A stretch of DNA of 20,398 bases from CAYUUP01 sp964447925 (lineage in GTDB: Bacteria; Bacillota; Clostridia; Oscillospirales; Oscillospiraceae), in NCBI GenBank assembly GCA_964447925.1, contig CAYUUP010000020.1, positions 1 to 20,398 of the forward strand, in the 5' to 3' direction. This document shows positions 13,643-20,398 of this stretch, piece after piece (position 1 is the stretch's first letter; each line of letters begins with the position of its first letter). The translations under genes and the position numbers were made by a program. Below the pieces are notes generated by a model, which was not told where the DNA came from, searched no databases, and worked only from the letters and a program-made list of their open reading frames with translations.

Positions 13643-15178
13643 ATGAAAACCTGGAAGAAATTGTTTGCCCTATTGATGGCTATGGCAATGCTGCTGGCGC
13701 TTTGCGCCTGCGGCGGCAACAGTAACAGTGGCGATGAAGGGAGCGTCCTCCGCATTGGCATGGATGGCGAACCCCTCACCTTGTCTGAGGTCGATCTGGC
13801 CGGCGGTGTCGGCGTCCAATTCGTAGGCTGGGCCATTTATGGCTCTCTATGGAAGATCACCACAGACGGTACCGTACAGATGCTTCTGGCGGAAAGCTAT
13901 GATTTGGATGAGGAGAACCTCACCTGCACGATCCATCTAAGAGACACTGGCTTCAACAACGGCGATGCTCTGACTGCGGATGATGTACTCTTCTCTCTCA
14001 AGCGCAGTGACGAGGCCATGGGTGACCGTACGGCCACTATGGATCTGGAGAACTCTTATGTTGAGGATGACCAGACACTGGTCATCAAGCTCACCAGCGT
14101 TCCCCCGACTCTTGTGGATGACATCGGTGTCATTTCCATTATCAGCCAAAGCTGGACTGAGGACTACACCAACGAGGATCACATCTACAATGACCCCCTG
14201 TGCTGCGGCCCCTATTACGTTGAGAGCGGCTGGACCAGCGGAAATGACATGGTTCTGCTCAAAAATGAAAACTATTATAATGCAGACAATATCGCCTATG
14301 ACAAGATCGTAGTGTCTTTTGTGGCAGAGGAAACCACCCGCTATCTCTCATTCAAGAACGGCGAATATGATATCTGTTACCTCTCTGTCAGCGAGAATAT
14401 CGAAGATGTCAATGCCTCTGATTCGTATAATCTCTTCAGCGCGGAGGTTCAATCCGTTGAGGCGCTGACCTTTGACACTGAGAATCCGAATTCACCCTAT
14501 TCAAACCAGAATCTTCGTCTGGCAATGATGTATGCTGTAGATGTTGAATCTGTCGTGACAAACATCTGCGGCTCCGCCTATCCTGTGGCCACATCAATCC
14601 TGCCCACTCTCAGCTGGGCCTATAAAGACATGAGCTATGGGCAGGATCTCAACCTCGCCAAACAATATATTGACGCCTACTATGCGGAGACCGGCACCGA
14701 CAGTGCAACCATTACTATCACCTATGGCCAGGGCGATGTAGATGCAGCCATCGCAGAGGCTCTCCAGTATGCCTTCGAGTCCGTGGACGACGGCATTACT
14801 GTGGTCATTGATGAGGAGGACTTCGGTACTTTCTTTGAAAACATGATGAACAACTCCATCTACTGCTATCTGACCAAGTACAGCGGCTCCAGCGATCCCG
14901 GCAGCGTGTTGAACTGCTGGAACCCTGAGAATATCTACACCATGTTCTCCTATCCCGATGATATCTCTCAGCTCTTTACTACCGGTGTATTCACTGCTGG
15001 CGAACAGGAAGATCGTACTGAACTCATCTATGAGCTTCAGGATGCCCTCCATGATTTTGGCAAGCTATTGCCACTCTTTGAAAATACGGTAAACTTTGCC
15101 ATCGCCGGTGATATTGACATCAGCAGATCCGTCCAGGCTGACGGCTATCTGATTCCCGACTTCATCGTTGCTGGGTGA
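13643..15178 (+). CDS. Peptide/nickel-type ABC transporter substrate-binding lipoprotein (SBP_bac_5)
   Basis: 511 residues from the ATG with GGAGG 7 bases upstream. The signal peptide is charged (KTWKK), then hydrophobic to residue 20, with lipobox LCAC and the lipidated Cys23 followed by a Gly/Ser/Asn linker. The mature part is acidic and has family 5 features: LRIGMDGEPLTLSEVDL at the start, LTADDVLFSLKRS, CCGPYYVESGW and a second lobe with YSNQNLRLAMMYAVDVESVV. It captures the ligand outside the membrane and delivers it to the permeases encoded downstream. Family 5 proteins bind oligopeptides but also nickel, opines, sugars and other molecules, so the ligand is open. A strong terminator follows, which should raise its expression over the permeases. 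Confidence 0.92.
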   Translation: MKTWKKLFALLMAMAMLLALCACGGNSNSGDEGSVLRIGMDGEPLTLSEVDLAGGVGVQFVGWAIYGSLWKITTDGTVQMLLAESYDLDEENLTCTIHLRDTGFNNGDALTADDVLFSLKRSDEAMGDRTATMDLENSYVEDDQTLVIKLTSVPPTLVDDIGVISIISQSWTEDYTNEDHIYNDPLCCGPYYVESGWTSGNDMVLLKNENYYNADNIAYDKIVVSFVAEETTRYLSFKNGEYDICYLSVSENIEDVNASDSYNLFSAEVQSVEALTFDTENPNSPYSNQNLRLAMMYAVDVESVVTNICGSAYPVATSILPTLSWAYKDMSYGQDLNLAKQYIDAYYAETGTDSATITITYGQGDVDAAIAEALQYAFESVDDGITVVIDEEDFGTFFENMMNNSIYCYLTKYSGSSDPGSVLNCWNPENIYTMFSYPDDISQLFTTGVFTAGEQEDRTELIYELQDALHDFGKLLPLFENTVNFAIAGDIDISRSVQADGYLIPDFIVAG

Positions 15179-15193
15179 TTGTTGAATTCAACT

Positions 15194-15237
15194 GCGGCGG
15201 GACGGAAACTTAAGCGCTGCCGTTCCGCCGCTTTTTT
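15194..15237 (+). terminator. Intrinsic terminator/attenuator between binding protein and permease
   Basis: GCGGCGGGACGG (15194-15205) pairs with CCGTTCCGCCGC (15220-15231), 12 bp with one G-U pair, followed at once by six T residues. It lies 16 bases after the stop of the binding protein. Partial read-through to the transporter genes is the usual arrangement, since no promoter is obvious between. Confidence 0.88.
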
Positions 15238-15258
15238 ACCTGACAGTTTTAACACGCT

Positions 15259-15282
15259 GCGCCCTTGCTCCGGTCAGGGCGC
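15259..15282 (+). other. Second hairpin ahead of the permease start
   Basis: GCGCCCT (15259-15265) and AGGGCGC (15276-15282) form a 7 bp stem 9 bases before AGGAGG of the permease gene. It could shield the 5' end of a processed mRNA. It may also be only a structural by-product of GC-rich sequence. Confidence 0.4.
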
Positions 15283-15307
15283 ACTCGCACAGGAGGGATC
15301 CAGAAAA

Positions 15308-16327
15308 ATGTTACGATACGCGATTCGGCGAATCCTTCTCCTGATACCGGTCCTTGTTGGAGTTGTGGTCATTATCTTCACCATCAACTATGTAACGGGT
15401 TCGGATAAACTCGTTGTCTCATACCTGGTCAACAATGCGACGGCAACCGAGGAGATTATCGCTGCCAAATTAAATGAGCTAGGGCTGGATCGACCCTACC
15501 TGGTTCAACTCGGGGACTATTTCTGGCAGATTATCAGTAAGGGTTCCTTAGGTACCTCTTATCTGCTGCACAAGTCTGTGCTTGAGCTTATCAGCCAACG
15601 CATCTGGATCACAGTGCGCCTAGGCTTGGGTGCCGCTCTGCTCTCTACCATCATTGGCATCCCCATTGGTATTTTTGCGGCAGTCAAACAGAATACGATC
15701 TTTGACTACATTTGCACGTTTTTTGCTACCATGTGTTCTGCTCTGCCGGGCTTTTGGCTTTGCCTGATCTTCATCCTGTTTTTTTCAGTTAAGCTGGGAT
15801 GGTTTCCCATTACTGGCGTCAAACAGGCCAGCGGCTATGTGCTGCCCATCGTAGCCAGTGCAATCTTTCCCATCGCCATGTTGGTGCGCATGACCCGTTC
15901 TTCTATGCTGGAGGTGATCCGGCAGGATTATATCCGAACGGCCCGGGCAAAGGGTCTTCCGGAGAGCCGCGTCATATGGAAGCACACCCTACAGAACGCT
16001 CTTGTCCCGGTGGTGACCCTCATTGGCACCAATATCGGTGCTTCCCTGACCGGTTCGGTCATTGCTGAAACCATTTTCAATATCCCGGGGCTGGGTTCAC
16101 TGATGTCCAGTTCCATCTCCCAGCACGACACCGTGACGGAGATGGGTTGTATCCTGCTCTGCGCCCTCATCATGTCCAGCATGAACCTGATTACCGATCT
16201 ATTTTATGCGGTGGTGGATCCGCGAATTCATGCCCAGTATCTCAACTACGGACGCCACAGAATCAAAACAAAGTCGAAATCCGGATCAAAACCACAAGGA
16301 GGCATATCTGATGAGGAGAAGAAATAA
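15308..16327 (+). CDS. ABC transporter permease, DppB/OppB family
   Basis: 339 residues. The ATG at 15308 (MLRYAIRRILLLIPVLVGV) has AGGAGG 11 bases upstream and begins exactly at the first helix of the family. About six membrane segments are visible. The cytoplasmic EAA loop reads YIRTARAKGLPESRVIWKHT near residues 206-225, where the ATPases dock. The C-terminal DPRIHAQ is typical of DppB. The last 17 bases overlap the start of the next permease gene, so the two are translationally linked. It forms the membrane channel with the DppC-like protein. An open stretch upstream of the ATG contains the terminator and is not coding. Confidence 0.92.
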   Translation: MLRYAIRRILLLIPVLVGVVVIIFTINYVTGSDKLVVSYLVNNATATEEIIAAKLNELGLDRPYLVQLGDYFWQIISKGSLGTSYLLHKSVLELISQRIWITVRLGLGAALLSTIIGIPIGIFAAVKQNTIFDYICTFFATMCSALPGFWLCLIFILFFSVKLGWFPITGVKQASGYVLPIVASAIFPIAMLVRMTRSSMLEVIRQDYIRTARAKGLPESRVIWKHTLQNALVPVVTLIGTNIGASLTGSVIAETIFNIPGLGSLMSSSISQHDTVTEMGCILLCALIMSSMNLITDLFYAVVDPRIHAQYLNYGRHRIKTKSKSGSKPQGGISDEEKK

Positions 16328-17201
16328 AAGACATCAGGCCAATATCCTGTCCCAGGGGCAGCAGGGCAGCTTTCGGCTGGCACTGAAGCGCTTCTGCCGG
16401 AACAAAGCCGCTGTAGTGTGCTTTTTCATCATTCTCCTGCTGGTGTTCGGGGCTGTCTTCGCCGACATACTGACACCCTATCGTTATGACGCGCAGAATC
16501 TGGACAACGCCCTGGCTTATCCCAGTCTCCAGCACTTGATGGGGACGGATAACTTCGGTCGTGACATTTTTACCCGTATTCTTTACGGTGGACGGGTTTC
16601 CCTCATCGTTTCGCTGGTCTCTGTAGGGATGAGTGTTGTGCTGGCACTGATTATCGGCGCCATCGCAGGCTATTTCGGCGGTGCAGTGGATACTGTCATC
16701 ATGCGGATTACCGATATTTTTCTGGCCATTCCCGGTCTGATTTTTGCTTTGACTGTTTCGGCAGCTCTGGGTTCGGGCCTGTTCAATACTGCGCTGGCGC
16801 TGGCCATCACCAGTGTTGCGCCTATGGTGCGGCAAATGCGTTCCTCCATCATGTTAATGAAAAACCAGGAGTACATCGAGGCTTCCAAGGCCTTTGGCGG
16901 CAAACACGCCCGCATTATCTTCTCCCATGTGATTCCCAACTCCTTCACGCCTTTGCTGGTCCAAGGCTCTATGAGCATTGGTGACACCATCATGTCCATT
17001 GCGGGGCTGAGCTTCTTGGGCCTGGGCGTACAACCGCCAACGCCGGAGTGGGGCAACATGCTCTCCGCTGGTCAGGATTACATCACCCGCTTCTGGCCCA
17101 TGATTTTCTTCCCAGGTGTGGCTATTGCCATCACGATGCTGTCCTTTAATATGGTAGGCGATGGCATCCGCGATGCACTGGATCCACACATGAAACAGTA
17201 A
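16311..17201 (+). CDS. ABC transporter permease, DppC/OppC family
   Basis: 296 residues from the ATG at 16311, with AAGGAGG 8 bases upstream. The N-terminus is basic (RRRNKRH), followed by the OppC_N helix (AAVVCFFIILLLVFGAVFAD) and LMGTDNFGRDIFTRILYGGR, the diagnostic DppC motif. The transmembrane domain has about five further helices. The EAA loop contains YIEASKAFGGKHARIIFSHV near residues 188-207. The protein pairs with the DppB-like permease encoded upstream, and the ATPase gene begins 11 bases after its stop. Confidence 0.93.
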   Translation: MRRRNKRHQANILSQGQQGSFRLALKRFCRNKAAVVCFFIILLLVFGAVFADILTPYRYDAQNLDNALAYPSLQHLMGTDNFGRDIFTRILYGGRVSLIVSLVSVGMSVVLALIIGAIAGYFGGAVDTVIMRITDIFLAIPGLIFALTVSAALGSGLFNTALALAITSVAPMVRQMRSSIMLMKNQEYIEASKAFGGKHARIIFSHVIPNSFTPLLVQGSMSIGDTIMSIAGLSFLGLGVQPPTPEWGNMLSAGQDYITRFWPMIFFPGVAIAITMLSFNMVGDGIRDALDPHMKQ

Positions 17202-17212
17202 GGGGGTGCAGT

Positions 17213-18184
17213 ATGAGCTTACTTGAGGTAAAGGATCTGACGATCCGGTTCAATACTGATATGGGCGTTGTCCATGCCGTGAACGGCATCAGCTTCAGCA
17301 TCGAAAAAGGCGAGTCTCTTGGCCTTGTTGGTGAGACGGGAGCTGGAAAAACCACCAGTGCGCTGGGAATCCTTCAGCTGATCCAGACGCCGCCGGGAGA
17401 GATTGTCTCCGGTGAAATCTGGTACAAGGGTGAGAATATCCTGGAAATGAAAGAAAAGGATCTGCAAAAGCTGCGAGGCTATGAGATATCCATGATCTTT
17501 CAGGATCCCATGACGTCCTTGAACCCCGTCATGACGGTGGGAGATCAGATTGCTGAGGTATATCGATATCATAAGAAGTGTTCTGCAGCGGAGGCTCAGA
17601 GAAAGAGCCTTGAGATGTTGGAGATGGTACGCATCCCCGGTGAGCGTGCCAAGGAATATCCCCATCAGTTCTCCGGCGGCATGAAGCAGCGGGTAGTCAT
17701 TGCCATGGCACTGGCCTGCACTCCAAACCTGTTGATTGCAGACGAGCCTACCACTGCGCTGGATGTGACAATTCAGGCGCAAATCCTGGAGATGATAAAT
17801 GATCTGAAGGTCCAGTTTGGCACTTCTATGCTCTTCATTACCCACGATTTGGGGGTTGTGGCAGAGTGCTGTGACAAAGTTGCCATCATGTACTCCGGCC
17901 AAATTGTTGAGGCGGGAAGCGCAGAGGATATCTTTAACCATACCGCCCATCCCTATACCATTGGCCTATTTAACTCTATCCCACGCCTGGATATAGAGGT
18001 GGATCGGCTGACACCCATTGCGGGCATGATGCCCAGTCCGCTGGAAATGCCAAAGGGCTGCAAATTTGCAGATCGGTGTCCCTATCGGACAGAGACGTGT
18101 AATAGCGAAGACCCAACTCCCCGCGAGTTGTCTCCGGGGCATTTTGTCAAGTGTAATCGTGTTTTGGAGGCAGCTCATGAGTGA
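17213..18184 (+). CDS. ABC transporter ATP-binding protein, DppD/OppD family
   Basis: 323 residues. Walker A is GETGAGKT (40-47), the Q-loop is in FQDPMTSLNP (about 96-105), the signature is FSGGMKQR (153-160), Walker B is LLIADEPT (173-180) and the switch histidine is in ITHDLGVV. The C-terminal oligo_HPY extension has CKFADRCPYRTETC, with cysteines placed as in family members that can carry an Fe-S cluster. All catalytic residues are intact. AGGGGGTG precedes the ATG. The gene overlaps the next ATPase gene by 8 bases, so the two subunits are probably made together as a heterodimer. Confidence 0.94.
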   Translation: MSLLEVKDLTIRFNTDMGVVHAVNGISFSIEKGESLGLVGETGAGKTTSALGILQLIQTPPGEIVSGEIWYKGENILEMKEKDLQKLRGYEISMIFQDPMTSLNPVMTVGDQIAEVYRYHKKCSAAEAQRKSLEMLEMVRIPGERAKEYPHQFSGGMKQRVVIAMALACTPNLLIADEPTTALDVTIQAQILEMINDLKVQFGTSMLFITHDLGVVAECCDKVAIMYSGQIVEAGSAEDIFNHTAHPYTIGLFNSIPRLDIEVDRLTPIAGMMPSPLEMPKGCKFADRCPYRTETCNSEDPTPRELSPGHFVKCNRVLEAAHE

Positions 18185-19142
18185 TTTGCTGGAAGTAAAG
18201 GACTTATCCAAATATTTCAAAACTCCAGGCGGAATGCTTCACGCAGTGGATCACGTGAGCTTCTCCGTAAAGGAGGGGACAACCCTCGGCGTTGTGGGAG
18301 AAAGCGGCTGTGGAAAATCCACTTTGGGTCGGGCCATTCTCGGACTGAACGAGGCCACCGGCGGCCAGGTACTCTTTGATGGCGTAGATATTACCCATGC
18401 CCGGGGCAAGACGATGAAGTTCCTAAAGCAGAATTTACAGATCATCTTTCAGGATCCCTATTCCTCTCTTGATCCCAGAAAGAGCATCCGCAAATTGATT
18501 GCGGAGCCTATGAAGATCAACCATATGTGTAAGAGCCGTAAAGAACTGGATCGGCGCATTGAAGAGATGGCAGATATTGTAGGACTGCCGAAGCGCTATA
18601 TGCAGTCCTATCCTCACGAACTGGACGGTGGCTGCCGCCAGCGTGTGGGCATAGCCCGGGCTCTGTCGGTAAATCCCCGTTTTGTAATCTGCGATGAGCC
18701 GGTATCAGCCCTGGATGTGTCCATTCAAGCGCAGATACTGAACCTGATGGCCGACCTGCAAAAGGAGCGGGGACTCACGTATATCTTCATAACCCACAAT
18801 CTCTCGGTAGTCAAGCACATCTCCAACAGCATCCTGGTCATGTATTGTGGCTGTCTGGTGGAAACTGCACCCACTCGGGAACTCTTTGCCAATCCCATGC
18901 ACCCCTATACCAAGGGTCTGCTCTCTGCCATTCCGGTGCCGACTCTCAACGCCAACCGGAAGCATATCCTCATTAAGGGCGAAATCACCTCGCCAATCGA
19001 GCCGCCGCCTGGCTGCCGGTTTGCCACTAGGTGCGAATACGCCACAGAGGCCTGCTTCCAGGAAATGCCGGAGGATCGGGAGGTCGTGCCGGGTCATATC
19101 GTCCGCTGCCACAATCTTGACGCAGTGGAGAGCGGAAAATAA
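18177..19142 (+). CDS. ABC transporter ATP-binding protein, DppF/OppF family
   Basis: 321 residues from the ATG at 18177, with GGAGG 6 bases upstream. Walker A is GESGCGKST (41-49), the Q-loop lies in FQDPYSSLDP (91-100), Walker B in VICDEPVSALD (170-180) and the switch histidine in ITHNLSVV. The signature is LDGGC (149-153) rather than LSGGQ. This leaves the composite ATP site that it would serve degenerate, or reflects a lineage variant. The C-terminal oligo_HPY region has CRFATRCEYATEAC. Its stop codon abuts the start of the membrane protein gene, which supports one operon. Confidence 0.93.
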   Translation: MSDLLEVKDLSKYFKTPGGMLHAVDHVSFSVKEGTTLGVVGESGCGKSTLGRAILGLNEATGGQVLFDGVDITHARGKTMKFLKQNLQIIFQDPYSSLDPRKSIRKLIAEPMKINHMCKSRKELDRRIEEMADIVGLPKRYMQSYPHELDGGCRQRVGIARALSVNPRFVICDEPVSALDVSIQAQILNLMADLQKERGLTYIFITHNLSVVKHISNSILVMYCGCLVETAPTRELFANPMHPYTKGLLSAIPVPTLNANRKHILIKGEITSPIEPPPGCRFATRCEYATEACFQEMPEDREVVPGHIVRCHNLDAVESGK

Positions 19143-19694
19143 ATGGGTCGGGAGACAAATTGGCGACTGCGGGGCTGGAAAGAGAAAGAAGTCCTGAACG
19201 AATACGGTCGGAAGGTAAAAAAGCTGATTTATTGCGGCGAATATTACGCCCAGGCTCTCAGTAAAAAAGGGCGTAATCTGGTAAAGGTGACCGATTGTCT
19301 TCTGACAGTCCTCTGTATTGGTGCTTATGTCTGGGCCTCCCTTGCGGGAAGCCCTGGCTGCGGCAGGCTCTGGATTGGATCTTGCATCCTTTGCATTATC
19401 CCCATGATATATATGGTCATGGGGACAGCCAGTATAGCAGTCTCTGGGGAACGGCTCACATATCGCTCCTATCGCGGCGGTTTTCTGCGTGTCCGCTGGA
19501 CCTCCATCGCAGTGGCATTGCTGACCATGGTTGCTTTGCTGGGTGAAGTATTCTATATCATTGGATTAGTCTCAGTTCCGATGGGTGATATCATCTGGCT
19601 GGCTGGAATAGCTGTCAGCTTTGCGGCTGCGCTGGCGCTGGTTGTGTTATGTCTGCGGTATCCTCCTCGGCTGATTCCACCTGAACTGAGATAA
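19143..19694 (+). CDS. Hypothetical four-helix membrane protein, last gene of the transporter operon
   Basis: 183 residues; not recognised. A basic N-terminal 48 residues (GRETNWRLRGWKEKE, then KVKKL) is followed by hydrophobic segments at about 49-68, 75-94, 119-141 and 150-172. A positively charged loop TYRSYRGGFLRVRW lies between segments 2 and 3. There is no catalytic motif. The ATG begins on the base after the ATPase stop codon, with only a distant GGAG, so translation probably depends on coupling. The position suggests an accessory role for the transporter, but nothing in the sequence proves it. The C-terminus PPRLIPPELR is probably cytoplasmic. Confidence 0.75.
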   Translation: MGRETNWRLRGWKEKEVLNEYGRKVKKLIYCGEYYAQALSKKGRNLVKVTDCLLTVLCIGAYVWASLAGSPGCGRLWIGSCILCIIPMIYMVMGTASIAVSGERLTYRSYRGGFLRVRWTSIAVALLTMVALLGEVFYIIGLVSVPMGDIIWLAGIAVSFAAALALVVLCLRYPPRLIPPELR

Positions 19695-19754
19695 GAGGTT
19701 CAAATCCCCAGACAAAATAGGAACACTCCACATTGCCCACTGGATTAAGCCGCT

Positions 19755-19802
19755 ACCCCCATGAGAAACAGTAAGAAGGAATACTGGGACTCTCATGGGG
19801 GT
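19755..19802. terminator. Long hairpin after the transporter operon
   Basis: ACCCCCATGAGA (19755-19766) pairs perfectly with TCTCATGGGGGT (19791-19802), and inside it CAGTA (19769-19773) pairs with TACTG (19782-19786). It lies 60 bases after the last stop codon of the operon. No T-run follows on either strand, so it may terminate inefficiently or stabilise the 3' end. Confidence 0.5.
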
Positions 19803-19964
19803 GACGCTATATCTAAAATTTACACGACAGACGGCTTATAAACCGCTAGGAACTTGTGCAGATGATCCAGGTTTACAATTTGCTGGGTGCAGCGGCCCCT
19901 GGGTGTCCTGGCCACAATGGAGTACAGCAGAGTTATTTGATACCACGGTAACAAGATATAAAAG
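19803..19964. other. Intergenic stretch without a convincing gene
   Basis: Between the two hairpins there is no clear gene, promoter or RNA. A short minus-strand frame ending at 19820 has protein-like composition (ARTPRGRCTQQIVNLDHLHK) but no start signal and no recognised family, and could be a decayed remnant. Confidence 0.4.
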
Positions 19965-19997
19965 GCTTCCGGCGATCCAGTTAGGATCACCGGAAGC
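19965..19997 (-). terminator. Intrinsic terminator of the minus-strand gene at the right edge
   Basis: GCTTCCGG (19965-19972) pairs with CCGGAAGC (19990-19997), and after one C-A mismatch GATCC with GGATC around a 5-base loop. On the minus strand it is followed by CTTTTATATCTT. It lies about 90 bases beyond the stop codon at 20086. Confidence 0.7.
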
Positions 19998-20085
19998 AGA
20001 AAATGCTCAATTATTTTTTGCTGCCCACTTGAAAGAGAGCAGTTCATAGGCGAAGCCTACTTTGCAAACTGGGACGTCTGAAAGA

Positions 20086-20398
20086 TCAGAATGCGTTATA
20101 CCAGTCTGGCTCGTTGGAATGCTCAAAGACATAGGGATTCTCAATCTCGCCGGACTCCACCTTCTTGAACCAGGCGGCAGCGTTGGCAGGCATATTACGC
20201 CAGGACGCGGCAGTCTGAGGTGCCTCCATGTCGTGGGTGGCATAGCGGTAGTCGTTGACGCGGGAGATGTACTTCTCGTCCTGCTGAGCAGAGTTCTCAT
20301 CGCCCAGCTCACCAGCAGCGATCCGCAACAGGGAGCCATACTGCTCGGAAACGGTGTGCAGCTTCAGGTCATCAACCAACAGCTTCTTCAGAGGACGC
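20086..20398 (-). CDS. C-terminal end of an unrecognised protein, cut by the window edge
   Basis: The frame is open from the window edge to the TGA at 20086-20088, about 103 residues, so the start lies outside. It is soluble and rich in Glu, Asn, Ala and aromatic residues (KKLLVDDLKLHTVSEQYGSL, then APQTAASWRNMPANAAAWFK and EHSNEPDWYNAF at the end). Codon use is strongly biased to GC-ending codons, suggesting good expression. A hairpin with a T-rich tail at 19965-19997 serves as its terminator. I recognise no family. It converges on the transporter operon and is probably unrelated to it. Confidence 0.7.
   Translation of the reverse strand, partial: RPLKKLLVDDLKLHTVSEQYGSLLRIAAGELGDENSAQQDEKYISRVNDYRYATHDMEAPQTAASWRNMPANAAAWFKKVESGEIENPYVFEHSNEPDWYNAF

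Noticed and set aside
11670..19694. A true bile-acid 7-dehydroxylation (bai) operon
   Set aside because: The flavoprotein and NTF2-fold proteins are only distantly of those types, and BaiB, BaiA, BaiF and BaiG equivalents are absent; an ABC peptide-type importer replaces the MFS importer.
19820..20047. Minus-strand frame of 75 codons downstream of the partial right-edge gene
   Set aside because: Its right part covers the terminator of the edge gene and no start signal is present. The left 30 codons look somewhat protein-like, so a decayed gene remnant is possible but unsupported.
19795..20049. Plus-strand frame of 84 codons in the last intergenic region
   Set aside because: It overlaps both hairpins, lacks a ribosome binding site and its composition is not protein-like.

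Overview
The window looks like a chromosomal segment of an anaerobic gut Firmicute, probably of the Oscillospiraceae (Flavonifractor/Oscillibacter-like). The basis is moderately GC-rich genes separated by AT-rich intergenic DNA, strong AGGAGG ribosome binding sites, sigma-A type promoters, a cytosolic family 2 glycoside hydrolase beside a sugar transporter, and a lipoprotein signal of the LCAC type. The genus is a guess from style, not from a marker gene. I saw no tRNA, rRNA, CRISPR array or intact insertion sequence.

Layout. 1-2441 (minus): the first codons of a probable sugar transporter, a hairpin, and a GH2 glycosidase with its own promoter. 2671-3420 (minus): a TetR-type regulator with its terminator, a consensus promoter and two palindromes in the leader. 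3674-4873 (plus): a DUF815-type AAA ATPase, which converges through a hairpin on the next block. 5027-6598 (minus): an unknown small protein and a DapB-like dehydrogenase. 6887-7843 (plus): a protein built from two PhzA/PhzB-like (NTF2 fold) domains, divergent from the dehydrogenase. 7949-10254 (plus): a LysR regulator overlapping a MATE exporter by an ATGA. 10383-11321 (minus): a second double-PhzA/B protein. 11670-19694 (plus): an Old Yellow Enzyme/2-enoate reductase-like flavoprotein, a peptide-type binding lipoprotein, an intrinsic terminator, the permease and ATPase genes dppBCDF-like, and a four-helix membrane protein. 19695-20085 holds hairpins and no convincing gene. 20086-20398 (minus) is the C-terminal end of an unrecognised protein.

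How the parts may work together (inference). The block from 5027 to 19694 combines an ABC importer, a 4Fe-4S/FMN/FAD enoate reductase, a nicotinamide-dependent reductase, two NTF2-fold proteins of a family that performs dehydration, isomerisation or condensation, a LysR sensor and an exporter. The logic (uptake, double-bond reduction plus dehydration/isomerisation, efflux) resembles the bile-acid dehydroxylation (bai) operons of gut clostridia. However, no CoA ligase, CoA transferase or steroid dehydrogenase is visible here, and the substrate is unknown. The tandem PhzA/B architecture, present in two divergent copies, is the most unusual feature.
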